A DNA stretch of 64,000 nucleotides from Segatella copri (GTDB taxonomy: Bacteria > Bacteroidota > Bacteroidia > Bacteroidales > Bacteroidaceae). A program made the translations under genes and the position numbers. The stretch lies in NCBI RefSeq assembly GCF_026015295.1, contig NZ_JAPDUW010000002.1:170001-234000 (forward strand). The letters run 5' to 3'. The notes under the pieces are model-generated. The model was not told where the DNA came from. It did no database searches and was given only the letters and a program-made list of their open reading frames with translations. Positions 45,520 to 55,300 of the stretch are shown piece after piece (positions within the stretch are counted from its first letter, which is position 1; every line of letters starts with the position of its first letter).

Positions 45520-45660
45520 ATAATATAGTGGGTACGATGTAATGGTGATATACGGAGAATGTCAAGGCTGCCTAAATGGCAGCTTTGGCAATACCAATTA
45601 ATAATATGCTTTTTTTGAAAAATTATTGGATGTGCTAACTACTGAAAATCAGTAGTTACG
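45520..45660. promoter_or_regulatory. Partial defence leader and hairpins before the methyltransferase operon
   Basis: TAATATAGTGGGTACGATGT followed by AATGGTGATATA resembles the leaders at 17360 and 38318. Further on are a GGCTGCC...GGCAGC hairpin (about 45571-45592) and a palindrome AACTACTGA/TCAGTAGTT (45637-45657). The remaining bases to 45895 show no gene; an AT-rich stretch precedes the start. Confidence 0.45.
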
Positions 45661-45895
45661 TTCTAACGGTGATTTACTCCAGATGGCAACAAAATAGTTC
45701 AAAGACCGAATCGCCCAACTTTGGGACTATATTTAGGCAATAAGAGGCATTTTTGACGCTGTATAAACTGGTCGTTTGCCAACTTGCCGCCAAAGTTAGT
45801 TAACGCCAAGGATAGCGTAAAAACTTTCCAAGGCATATATTTAATTCAAATTTAACACACTTTTTAAAGTGGAGTCATTAATTTAATTACGAACA

Positions 45896-46990
45896 ATGAA
45901 AGAAATTAAATCACATAAACGAAGAGGAAAACTGCCAAAAATAGAGGTGGTTGATTTGTTTTGTGGTATTGGTGGGTTGAGTTTTGGAATGAAATCTAAG
46001 GGCTTTTCCATTCTTGCTGGATTTGATTTAGATGCAACTTGTAAATATGCATATGAAACTAACAACGAAGCCAAATTCAATTATAAGGATATCAAGGAGG
46101 TTCATGGAATAGATATAAACAAATACTATTCAAAGAAATCCATCAAGGTGTTGGCTGGTTGTGCACCATGTCAGCCGTTTTCTTCTTATGCATTCAAAAA
46201 CAAAGAGAAAGATCCGAATAAGTATGATTTACTATACGAATTCGGTAGATTGGTGAAGGAAGTTCAGCCAGATATTATAACAATGGAAAATGTACCATCC
46301 CTTCTTACTTTTAATGAGAAAGATGTTTTTGGCGATTTTGTACATACGCTAAAAGAAGCAAAATATAACGTTTCGTATCATGTAGTATATTGCCCAGATT
46401 ATGGTATTCCTCAGACGCGAAAGAGGTTGGTTTTATTGGCATCTCGGCTAGGTCCTATAGATTTGATTAAGGAAACTTGTACCCCCGATAATTATAAAAC
46501 AGTACGAGATACTATTGGAAACTTGCCTCCTTTAAAAGCTGGCGAGGCTAGCTCCACTGACTCCCTACACAGATGTTGTTTCCTATCAGAAAAGAATTTG
46601 CAGCGCATCAAGGCGACTCCAGCAGGAGGTAGTTGGAAAGACTGGCCATCAGAGCTGGTTTTGGAATGTCATAAAAGAAAGGGTGGAAAAAGTTTTGGTA
46701 GTGTATATGGAAGAATGCGATGGGACAAGCCTAGTCCTACCATGACCACGCAATGTACGGGTTTGGGAAATGGAAGATTCGGTCATCCCGACCAAGATAG
46801 GGCTATTTCTGTTAGAGAAGCGGCACTGTTGCAAACCTTCCCTCGTTCTTATGCCTTCTTTGACAACGAGGATTCAATATCTATTGGTGTAGCCTCTAGA
46901 TACATCGGGAATGCTGTACCTCCCAGACTTGGGGAAGTAATTGCAGAAAGTATTATTCAACATATTAGAAATACGCCAAATGAAAGATAA
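45896..46990 (+). CDS. DNA (cytosine-5) methyltransferase
   Basis: 364 residues with the ordered C5-methyltransferase motifs: I VVDLFCGIGGLSFGM (about 18-32), IV GCAPCQPFS with catalytic C92, VI TMENVPSLL, VIII around YGIPQTRKRLVLLA, and X at IGNAVPPRLGEVI. It methylates cytosine in an unknown target. No restriction endonuclease gene follows; the ATPase gene overlaps it by 11 bases, so methylation may mark self DNA for the downstream signalling proteins. Confidence 0.92.
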   Translation: MKEIKSHKRRGKLPKIEVVDLFCGIGGLSFGMKSKGFSILAGFDLDATCKYAYETNNEAKFNYKDIKEVHGIDINKYYSKKSIKVLAGCAPCQPFSSYAFKNKEKDPNKYDLLYEFGRLVKEVQPDIITMENVPSLLTFNEKDVFGDFVHTLKEAKYNVSYHVVYCPDYGIPQTRKRLVLLASRLGPIDLIKETCTPDNYKTVRDTIGNLPPLKAGEASSTDSLHRCCFLSEKNLQRIKATPAGGSWKDWPSELVLECHKRKGGKSFGSVYGRMRWDKPSPTMTTQCTGLGNGRFGHPDQDRAISVREAALLQTFPRSYAFFDNEDSISIGVASRYIGNAVPPRLGEVIAESIIQHIRNTPNER

Positions 46991-49082
46991 AAATCAAACC
47001 TTAAAATGGCGATTTGATGTTTCGACTTTTCGCTTGATAGGTCGTGAGCTCATTACAGATAGAGTCACGGCTCTATTCGAATTGGTGAAAAATTGCTATG
47101 ATGCCAATGCATGTCAGGTTACTGTTCGATTCACAAATGTGGGGGCTGACAAACAAAATGCTGTCATAGAAATTATCGACGATGGCTGTGGCATGTCTTT
47201 TGAAGATATCAGGGACAAATGGATGGTTATTGGAACGTCATCTAAACGTAAAAATCCCTATTCTCCAGAACCTTTTCACCGAAGATGCGTAGGCGAAAAA
47301 GGAATTGGACGGTTTGCTGTTGATAAGCTAGGTGACAAGACTCGCATTATTACCAAAACAGCGGGTGAAAAGGAATGGCTGAATGTTGTAATTGATTGGT
47401 CTTTCTACGAACATAATGATACCAATGACATACTGCTGTTTACTGATATTGAAAACGATTACCAATATTCTCCCGCAGACAAACTCTCAGAATCGGGTAC
47501 AAAGTTGGTTATCTCGGCTATCAGAGAGTATTGGACCAAAAGCGAAATAGAACAACTCATTCGTCAGATATCGAAGATCAGATCTCCTTTTGTTAATAAA
47601 AATGATGAATTTCAAGTTCGTGTGGTAGCCGATGAATTCGGAATCAATCAAAATGCAATTCATACAATTGAGGAGACAGATATAGCGACAGCTTCATTTA
47701 CAATCGATTTTAACGAAAAGAACAACACTCAGGAAAGTATATTTTTTGATAAAAAAAGTAGTTCTTTTAAATCTCGAAATATACCCATAGATAAAGACTT
47801 TGGTGGAATCAAAATGAGAGTATATTTCTTTGATGGACCTGCTCGTGCCAAATATCGCAAAGCATACCCCAACGATTCGATAGATGGTTTCAAAGTCTAT
47901 AGAGATGGCATCATCACCACACCATTTGCCGAGGCAAACAAGGATCAAGATAAAAAAAGAGATATCTTAGGAATTGACAAGCGTGTGTGGCAAGATATTT
48001 TCAACAGAATAAGTACGCGTGAATTTCTTGGCTCCATCGAATTGACTCGTGATGGAAACCCAAATATTATTGATGCTACCAACAGACAAGATTTTGTTGA
48101 TAATGAGGCTTATCGTAAATTCAAGGACTTTATCGTACTTCAGCTAAATGCATTACAAGCCTATAAAGAGACCATGCGTAAGAAACAGAAAGAAGAAGTT
48201 TCTACTGAGCTAAATTCTGCATCTGAAAATATAAACCAATTCATCACTACGATTTCCGACTTTGCACAGCAGAACTCCAGTTTAAAGCCCACGGTTGATA
48301 TTCTTATCAAACAAGCAAAAAAGACTGGGCAGTCAGTAAAAAATGCAATCAAGGAACAGAAGAAGGTAGAAGAGGACTTTACGCGTAAAGAGAATATCTA
48401 TATGAGCATCATGTCACTGCAAGACTATGCCATACAGATTGCACATGCCGTTCGTACCACTTTAAATCAGATGAAGGATAGAATTGAATTTTTCTATCGT
48501 TATTACCCTGATCCAGAAGAAGAAGAACTTTTCAAATTATACGCAAAAGAAATGTTCCAAAAATACAAGGTGCTGAACCGGGTGATTGACTTTATGCTGA
48601 GTTACTCGCAGTCCAATCTGAATCCTGAAGAAATTGTTTTAAAGGAGATTTTCGAAGAAATTTTGAATGACTACAGCCATATATTTGATCAAGAAAACAT
48701 CAAGGTTGATAGTTCTTTCCCTGTTCAACTCAAGTTGACAATTAATAAGCAGTTCTTTAGAGACATCCTTCAAAATCTGATTGACAATTCGATTAAGGCA
48801 ATGGCAAATGCCAAAACCAAGATCCTAAAGGTGTCCTATGAAGCACTCTCCAATAATCTTGTCATTAAGGTTTCGGATACTGGGGTTGGAATCCCTGTAG
48901 AACGCAGAGAGCAAGTATTTGCCCTATACTATACTACCACTCAAGATAAAGGCGGGGCTGGTGTTGGCTTATACATTGTTAAGACCAGAGTAGAATCTTT
49001 GAAGGGAACTGTGTCTATTGAGGACAGTGAATTTGGTGAGATTGGGACTACGGTAAAAATTGTTATACCCTTTAAACATTAA
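46980..49082 (+). CDS. Dual-GHKL protein: MORC/Hsp90-like ATPase fused to a histidine kinase
   Basis: About 700 residues. An N-terminal GHKL ATPase has the N box ELVKNCYDANA, DDGCGM and GEKGIGRFA (about 34-110). After a linker and a coiled coil, a dimerisation helix carries an H box, AHAVRTTLNQM with His489, very like HExRTPLN of sensor kinases. A second GHKL domain follows: LQNLIDNSIKAMANA, DTGVGIP and GGAGVGLYIVK. I infer a cytoplasmic sensor whose front domain detects DNA or damage and whose rear phosphorylates the receiver encoded next. It overlaps the methyltransferase by 11 bases. Confidence 0.85.
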   Translation: MKDKNQTLKWRFDVSTFRLIGRELITDRVTALFELVKNCYDANACQVTVRFTNVGADKQNAVIEIIDDGCGMSFEDIRDKWMVIGTSSKRKNPYSPEPFHRRCVGEKGIGRFAVDKLGDKTRIITKTAGEKEWLNVVIDWSFYEHNDTNDILLFTDIENDYQYSPADKLSESGTKLVISAIREYWTKSEIEQLIRQISKIRSPFVNKNDEFQVRVVADEFGINQNAIHTIEETDIATASFTIDFNEKNNTQESIFFDKKSSSFKSRNIPIDKDFGGIKMRVYFFDGPARAKYRKAYPNDSIDGFKVYRDGIITTPFAEANKDQDKKRDILGIDKRVWQDIFNRISTREFLGSIELTRDGNPNIIDATNRQDFVDNEAYRKFKDFIVLQLNALQAYKETMRKKQKEEVSTELNSASENINQFITTISDFAQQNSSLKPTVDILIKQAKKTGQSVKNAIKEQKKVEEDFTRKENIYMSIMSLQDYAIQIAHAVRTTLNQMKDRIEFFYRYYPDPEEEELFKLYAKEMFQKYKVLNRVIDFMLSYSQSNLNPEEIVLKEIFEEILNDYSHIFDQENIKVDSSFPVQLKLTINKQFFRDILQNLIDNSIKAMANAKTKILKVSYEALSNNLVIKVSDTGVGIPVERREQVFALYYTTTQDKGGAGVGLYIVKTRVESLKGTVSIEDSEFGEIGTTVKIVIPFKH

Positions 49083-49085
49083 AGT

Positions 49086-49694
49086 ATGGATTTCAAAGTA
49101 GTATTTATTGATGATAATCTAGACGTAAATGAACCTATCGTTCAGAATATCAGAAAGCATTATAAAAATGCTGATTATAGTCATGTCTTTAAGAATCCGC
49201 AAGAGGGCTTAGATTTTGTTCTAGAAAACATAAATAGTAGGATGATTGTATTTCTTGACTGGAACTTTAGTGGTTTACCTACCAAAGGGATAGACATTCT
49301 GAAAGAAATACGAAAAAAAACATCTTTACTATATGTGATAATGATGTCAGCTAATCCTGTAACCTCATTTCCAGCTCAGTCGGTTATTGATATGATGAAC
49401 GAAGAGAATTTCTTTTTTTTAGATCGCAGCCAAGACATTGACGTGACGTTTGGGCTGATTGACAAGATACAGAAAAATTGGGTTACTAGATTTGATTGTA
49501 TCTTAGAGCAATGGCTCATTAATCATCCCGAATGTTCTGACAAGATTGCTTTTAGGACTTTTGACCAAACGATTACATGGCAAAAAATATTGGAAGAACT
49601 TCGCAAACAATCCACGATTGGGAAATCATTTGAAAAGATGGTGAATCAGTTCTATATCTATCAATTTACTGAAAACTCGGAGGCTAATGAGTAG
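49086..49694 (+). CDS. Receiver-domain response regulator
   Basis: 202 residues. Acid pocket D9-D10, phospho-acceptor D58 in IVFLDWNFSG, and switch Ser88 in VIMMSAN. The usual Lys near 110 seems to be Arg (FFFLDRS). The C-terminal 80 residues are helical and have no DNA-binding domain, so it probably acts by protein contact. It starts 3 bases after the kinase and overlaps the caspase-like gene by 8 bases, which makes that protein the likely target. Confidence 0.83.
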   Translation: MDFKVVFIDDNLDVNEPIVQNIRKHYKNADYSHVFKNPQEGLDFVLENINSRMIVFLDWNFSGLPTKGIDILKEIRKKTSLLYVIMMSANPVTSFPAQSVIDMMNEENFFFLDRSQDIDVTFGLIDKIQKNWVTRFDCILEQWLINHPECSDKIAFRTFDQTITWQKILEELRKQSTIGKSFEKMVNQFYIYQFTENSEANE

Positions 49695-50301
49695 TGTTTT
49701 GATTGCATACAACAATGATTGTAATACGGAATTACATCATTTTTTCGAGTCTTGCTCAGATGAAGCGAAACAAGCTTGTTTGGATAACAAGATAACATTT
49801 GAGAGCGTATGTCCACCTAACTTAAATGCAGATAAAGTTTGTGGAAAGATGGAGAGTAACTCTCTTTGTGTTATTGTCTCTCATGGCATAAATGGTGAGA
49901 TTATCAACGAAAATAACGAAGAAGTCATCTCTATCCATACAACAAACTATAATTTTGCCAACAAAGGACTTTACGCTTTAGCTTGTTATTCAGGTCTAGA
50001 TTTAAAAGATGAGTTAATAAGAATTGGAATTAAATTCTTCGTAGGTTACTCAGACTCATGGATGATAGGAACTGACGAAGAGTTATTCTTGAAATGTGCT
50101 CTTCAGGGCTTGAAAGATTTTCTTTCTGGAAAATCTAAGAAGGATGCAAAGGAATGTATGATATCCACATATAAAAATACGATTAAAGATATGCCATCTA
50201 ATTCTTTTGAGGATAACTTTCAAAAGATGCTAATGATAAACAATTTGGAGTCTCTTGTTTTTGAAGGAGAAGATGATTTATTGTTTTCTGATTTAGCGTA
50301 A
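49687..50301 (+). CDS. Caspase/CHAT-like putative cysteine protease
   Basis: 204 residues. A His-Gly in LCVIVSHGINGEI (H66) and a Cys in GLYALACYSGLDL (C100) form the dyad and spacing of caspase/CHAT-fold peptidases, each after a hydrophobic strand. The rest is helical. No signal peptide. As the last gene of a methyltransferase-kinase-receiver operon, it is the probable effector, cleaving host proteins once phosphorylation releases it; this is inference. Confidence 0.7.
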   Translation: MSSVLIAYNNDCNTELHHFFESCSDEAKQACLDNKITFESVCPPNLNADKVCGKMESNSLCVIVSHGINGEIINENNEEVISIHTTNYNFANKGLYALACYSGLDLKDELIRIGIKFFVGYSDSWMIGTDEELFLKCALQGLKDFLSGKSKKDAKECMISTYKNTIKDMPSNSFEDNFQKMLMINNLESLVFEGEDDLLFSDLA

Positions 50302-50381
50302 AAATACTCCAGTTCGGGATAAGATTTTGTTCATAAAAAAGTTGGTAGTCTTATAAATATTTTGCACCTTTGCAGGTGAAA

Positions 50382-50794
50382 GTGTGTCCTGAGACAGAAT
50401 GAAGTCTGATATTGGCTATATTTGATAGATTTCTGTCGTAACTTCTAAAGAGATGGTGGCAGACCCACTGTATTCGGCATGCAGGTGCTGATTGCAAACC
50501 ACTTTGTGCTGCTCTGATGGAAACAGATGGGTAGTGAACGACAATTGAAAGCCTTTCGTAAGGTTGGCAAGGTATGTGTCAAGGAGATGAACGCAAGTGA
50601 ACCATTGATGAAGCATCGTTAGCAAAAAATTAGTTTTCACACTGGGTGAAGGGATTTGTACCCTATCCACGTCTAGGTTAATAAAGAATATAAACTAATA
50701 AACAAAAGAGTTAAGTACGAAGAGCCGTGTGATGGGAGACTGTCAAGCACGGTTCCGAGAGAAGGGAGGGTGAAATTCTCTCCACTTACTCGAC
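50382..50794 (+). ncRNA. ORF-less group II intron
   Basis: The 5' end GTGTGTCC resembles the GTGYG group II start. Characteristic internal segments are present (GATGAACGCAAGTGAACC) as well as a domain V-like hairpin from GAGCCGTGTGATGGGAGACT to CAAGCACGGTTCC, then domain VI and a CTTACTCGAC end. The place where domain IV would carry the reverse transcriptase holds only about 60 AT-rich bases, so it depends on a maturase elsewhere or is dead. End points are estimates. It explains the gene-free stretch after 50302. Confidence 0.72.
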
Positions 50795-50910
50795 CGTTGA
50801 ATTCTCTTGCTTATTTTGCAACACTAAGATAAGTGAATTCTTCGACAGGACAAAATCTCGGGCAACTTTTTGTTGCTCAGGAACTTAAAAAGTTTAATTT
50901 ATAATAGTGT

Positions 50911-51204
50911 TGCGGAATTAAGGATAAACTGAATGACCTTGTGAATACTTCTTTGTCTGATGATGTTGCATGCCTTGATATATAAGATACATCGAAAGGT
51001 CGTCCTTTGGATAATCAGGTAATGTTATTGATTAAAGAAAAGACTGGCGTAACGAATAGCCGTGCCTTTCAGCAATTGCCTGAAGAAACAAAACGGTCGG
51101 TTTTGATTGAATTGAAGGGTATGAGAGCATCACTTCGCCAATTGGAGAGATTGACCGGAATCGGGAAAAGTATGGCTACTCTGTGTATCGCCTCACTTAT
51201 ATGA
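50911..51204 (+). pseudogene. C-terminal remnant of a Y1/RayT-like transposase
   Basis: Codons KGRPLDNQVMLLIKEKTGV followed by a helix-turn-helix-like SLRQLERLTGIGKSM fit the C-terminus of REP-associated tyrosine transposases. An in-frame TAA (50983) and the lack of the HUH catalytic domain show that it is decayed. It may be a relic of the enzyme that spread the REP-like repeats. Confidence 0.55.
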
Positions 51205-51353
51205 GTGGTGTAGTTCCTCCGTTGTCCATTACCAAGGAGGTTCTTTACATCAACAGGGAGTTTGTCAATACGATGATAGACATATACAACGAGTTGATGC
51301 ACTACCCACCTTTCCCTGGTTGGAAAGATGGACTGGAAGAATTATGGAACTGA
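51201..51353 (+). CDS. Possible 50-residue ORF overlapping the remnant
   Basis: ATG overlaps the preceding TGA (ATGA). Protein PPLSITKEVLYINREFVNTM and so on to TGA looks coding and precedes the HEPN gene by 26 bases. No family recognised; it may equally be a frame-shifted relic. Confidence 0.3.
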   Translation: MSGVVPPLSITKEVLYINREFVNTMIDIYNELMHYPPFPGWKDGLEELWN

Positions 51354-51379
51354 GTTAAGCAGGAAATTCTTTGTAGCCT

Positions 51380-52210
51380 ATGGTAAGGAATCGCTCAACA
51401 TACAGGAATTCAACGTTTGATATACCATCGAACCGCAATTTGTGGCTGACATTGGGGCAGTATGACGCTCTGGTCGAATACCAAGAGGTTGCCAGTAGAT
51501 ATTATCTTGGAACTTTTGATGCTAAGAAAGAATCCTTTGACTCCTTTCTCAGTCGCACTTCTATAGTTACAGGTGTGAGGTTAAATAACATAAGTCTTGC
51601 AAATTTTAGGGAGAAACAAATTCAGGGCTATCTTGTGTTCCCGAATGCAAGTTTCGATGATTTCATTACTGATTTCGTTGATGATGTAAAGTTCTTAATA
51701 GATCCAGCTTTCTCGTTAAGCAAAATAGATGGTTCAAAGTTTGATAAACTTGTGGACGCACTTTTGCAAATTGGGATAAGTCCTTCGATTGAGAAGTTCA
51801 AGAAAGAACTATATGACTATTACAGGTTGTTGCGTAATGACGTGGCGCATAGCTTGAATCAAAACTACGAGAAGGAATATAAAACTCTCGACAAGAAAGC
51901 TATTGCTGCTTTTTATACGACTCTTAGCGAACCAAAGGAAAAATCAAAGTTGTCGTTTGATGATTTCATACTGTGTACAGCAAATATTAAAAATATTGCA
52001 GATCTTCTGACCATTAGCCTATTACCCAATATTAATTGGGAGCAGTTAGTGCTTAACAACAGGGAGCAACTGATTCCAAAATATGAAAGATTCGTTCACG
52101 GAGGTAGGACTAAAAGACTCCAAACTTACGTGTTAAACTGCATAAGAACACTTTACGGATACACACTCGATGAATTGACGATAAACAATATAATCGACTC
52201 ATTAGAATAG
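51380..52210 (+). CDS. HEPN-domain protein with R-x4-H motif
   Basis: 276 residues, helical. DYYRLLRNDVAHSLNQNY contains the R152-N-D-V-A-H157 motif of catalytically active HEPN ribonucleases. The N-terminal 100 residues carry no known motif. The gene stop (52208-52210) falls inside the D loop of the tRNA-like element. HEPN toxins often cleave tRNA anticodon loops, which makes the adjoining element suggestive. Confidence 0.72.
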   Translation: MVRNRSTYRNSTFDIPSNRNLWLTLGQYDALVEYQEVASRYYLGTFDAKKESFDSFLSRTSIVTGVRLNNISLANFREKQIQGYLVFPNASFDDFITDFVDDVKFLIDPAFSLSKIDGSKFDKLVDALLQIGISPSIEKFKKELYDYYRLLRNDVAHSLNQNYEKEYKTLDKKAIAAFYTTLSEPKEKSKLSFDDFILCTANIKNIADLLTISLLPNINWEQLVLNNREQLIPKYERFVHGGRTKRLQTYVLNCIRTLYGYTLDELTINNIIDSLE

Positions 52211-52295
52211 ATGGTAGTTCATCCCCCTTCAGGATAGGCACATAATCGTGGCTATGCTGAAGGGGAAGGCAGAAGTTCGAATCTTCTATGAGTCA
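52196..52295 (+). ncRNA. tRNA-like element with a 28-nt insertion in the anticodon loop
   Basis: Acceptor stem GACTCAT (52196-52202) pairs perfectly with ATGAGTC (52288-52294). T8 and A9 follow; a D stem of four pairs closes AGATGGTA with the A14-R15...G18G19...A21 pattern. Anticodon stem TCCCC (52222-52226) pairs with GGGGA (52262-52266). The four-base variable region AGGC ends in C48. The T arm is 5 pairs with TTCGAAT. The anticodon loop is 35 instead of 7 bases: it opens C-T-T-C-A (T33, apparent anticodon TCA), and the extra bases form an extended hairpin (CTTCAG / CTGAAG). CCA is not encoded. Confidence 0.75.
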
Positions 52296-52311
52296 CTTAT
52301 AGTTTAATAAA

Positions 52312-55300
52312 ATGGAAGAACCTATAGAAAATAATACGCAGGAGCGTGAAGATGACCTGTTAACGGAGCAGCAGGACATTTTCTCTTATTATCGTCGTCT
52401 TAGGAGTAATCTCTTCTCAGATACGGAAGTTGTGTATGAGACTAAACTAACTCCTGAACTCTTCGACCTGAAATTGCAACAGCTCTCGCAGGACAAGAAA
52501 CAGTCGGAGTTTGAGAACTTTGTCTTGGTGCTGGCCGCACGTCTGGTGACACCCAACATTAAGCCACAGACCGGCCCTGATGGTGGTGGTGATGGTAAGG
52601 TGGATGGCGAGACATATCCTGTTGACAAAGCAATATCTGACAGGTGGTGGGTGTCTGAAGGAAGTACTGGTGACCAAAAATGGGCGATAGCTATTAGTGT
52701 TCAGAAAAACTGGAAAAGTAAGATAGAGGGTGATGTCCAGAAAGCAGTAGAGACTGGCCGTGGCTATACGAAGGTGATATTCTTCTCTAACCAGAAAATC
52801 AAATCAAGTACACGTCAAGAGGTAGAGGATGAACTGTCAAAGCAGTATGGTGTGGCAGTTAGTATCTTTGACGGCAAGTGGTGTTCGTTTGCCGTATTTG
52901 AACAAGACTGTTATGATGTTGCAACCGATAAGCTGAATTTTTCCGAAGAATATAGGAGAAAGACCATCAAGGAAGGCTCCCACGATAAGCGCAGGAAAGA
53001 AGAACTGGAGCAGTTGGAGAACGATTTGTTGTCACGACAAGTAGAAAGCCTTGATACTGACTATATTGACGATTTGCTCCAGACCTGCATATTAAGCAGA
53101 GGGTTGGAACGTCCACGAATGGAGACCGAAGGACGCTTCAACCGTGCGCAGCGAGAAGCAGAGGCACATGGTTCACCTGTGCAGCGGTTCAATATAACCT
53201 ATAATCATGCTTGGACATCGTTTTTCTGGTTCCACGATGTGAATGCCATGTATGCAGATTATCTGAAGTTAAAGGAATTCACAAAGACGCACACAACTGT
53301 GCATACTATAGAACTGATGACCAATATCCTCACGAATTTGGAAAATGCGGCGGGCGTTGGCTTATTCGATTCCGAAAAGTTTTGTGAGGAAGTTAAGGAT
53401 TTAAAGACGATAAAGGAGCGAGAAGATCTTTCGCAGGCGAGCCGTCTGTTTCTTGAACTTTTCTTCACAGAACATAGGTTACTCCAATTGTTACACTATA
53501 CGCAAGACCCAACGTCAGAGTTAAAGAAACTGTCAGAGTTGATTGAGGCATGTGCCAACTATCCAGACATTAGTTTTAATGCTCAGATAACTATCGTAGA
53601 GATAATGGGACGAGTTATAGATGACAACGATGAATATGAGAAGCTTATCGACAAGATTTCTGAGATTTCGTCTCAGCGCAAATCAGAGGTTGAGGGTGCC
53701 TTAATACATTTCAATCGTGCACAGACCTTGATAGACAAACAACAATACAAGCCTGTGGTGAAACATTTAGGGCACTGTGTACAGGCATTTCAGAAAGAAG
53801 GCTATGAGTCCGAACTGGTTAAAACATACGGCTATATGGGCATAGCTCTTTATAATCTTGAACTTCCATATAGTGGAAAGGCATATCTAGTTAAGGCAGC
53901 GTCGATACTCGTCAAGGAGTTTTTTACTAAGGGATCTATCAGCCACCTGCTGCTTACTGTGCTGTGGAAATTGTGCGAAATAGAGCTGATGACAGGTCGT
54001 CTGGTGATGTATCTCAACTGGCGTGAACTGCTATTTGTCATTGCCCATAATGGTCAAGAAATAGAGAGTAAAGAATTTGTTGAAAGAGATGTGCTGTTCG
54101 ATGGAGGTTGGGCTTGTCATTTTGCGGCAGCAGACCTTACGAGAGAAACTATTTGCATCTTGCCTGATATTTTTGCACGTTGCGATATGCCCATTTCAGA
54201 AAACTATCTGAAGTATGCTTTAGGGTACGAAGACTCTGTGGATGAGCAGTATATTCATCTTGTCAATGATGATTGGAATAGTTTGCTTAGGCAGCAACCT
54301 ATACACAAGCAGTTCCTAAACTCTCTAAATATAGCGGAAGAAGGGCAGACTTCTATTAGCACCCTGGCAAAGGGCTGTCGTTTCACTGTAAGTTATGAGA
54401 ATTCAGTTAGGAACCAAATGGTTGCTGAGACATTTTTAGCAACTGTGGAAACACTGCTTGCCACTTTTGACACACTGGAACTTGTGGTGATGAGCCAGGA
54501 GATTCAGGTGGAAATTGTCTTAACTGATGGACAATCAGAACTGGAAAGAGGAGAAAACGGAACAAAATATGTGTTCAAAGTGAACCACGACTCTCTTGAT
54601 GGAGAAACATATTGGCGTTGCTTTGCCTTCTTTATGGCATGTTTCATGTCCATTAATGCAGTATCAAACACAGATGTTGGAGAGTTGGTGGCTCAGCGAC
54701 ACGAAAAAGAAAAGTTGATGGACAGGGTGACTGCTATGATGGAACTGAACAACTCAGTGTATAATGTGCTTGGCGATAAGTTCAAGTATTCTGTTCGTCA
54801 ATGGCAAAATGCAAATGACAGATCCTATGTTTGTAAGTCTGATGCAATGGGTGAAGCCTATACAGATCAGAACTCACATACAGAACAGTGTGGTGTACAG
54901 ACTTTTTGCATCTCGAGCACTATGGAATGGTTGGAAGAAGCAGGATGGACGGGTGTGTGCTTCATGTACGACCGATGGTTCGCTGCTCCACCTATAGTGG
55001 GCCTGGCATTCAAGAACTTGGAGGCTGGCAGAAAAATCATCCATGAATGGAAAGAAAAAATAGCAAAGGGTGAACCAAGTATAGAACTGCATCTGATAAG
55101 AGGCATTGACAAGTCGCATCCCTCATGGTATAGAGCTTGTGTTACTCCAGAGATACCTTTTGATAAGATTACAGAAGGTCGATATGTCGCTGTGATGTGT
55201 CGGAAGCGTACGATGACTCCAAACGACACATCGAATCTGGACAATTTTGAGCGGATATATTCTCGGTTCGGTAAGTGCCAGCTTGTAGCAGTTGAAATTG

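Noticed and set aside
45896..46990. Classic type II restriction-modification pair
   Set aside because: No restriction endonuclease follows; the coupled genes encode an ATPase/kinase, a receiver and a caspase-like protein.
50382..50794. Retron or other reverse-transcriptase-linked RNA
   Set aside because: There is no reverse transcriptase gene nearby, and the domain V-like hairpin and 3' end fit a group II intron better.
52196..52295. Ordinary functional tRNA used only as an integration site
   Set aside because: The anticodon loop is 35 bases long, so it is not a standard tRNA. The integrase is more than 5 kb away and no second copy of the 3' end was seen between them.
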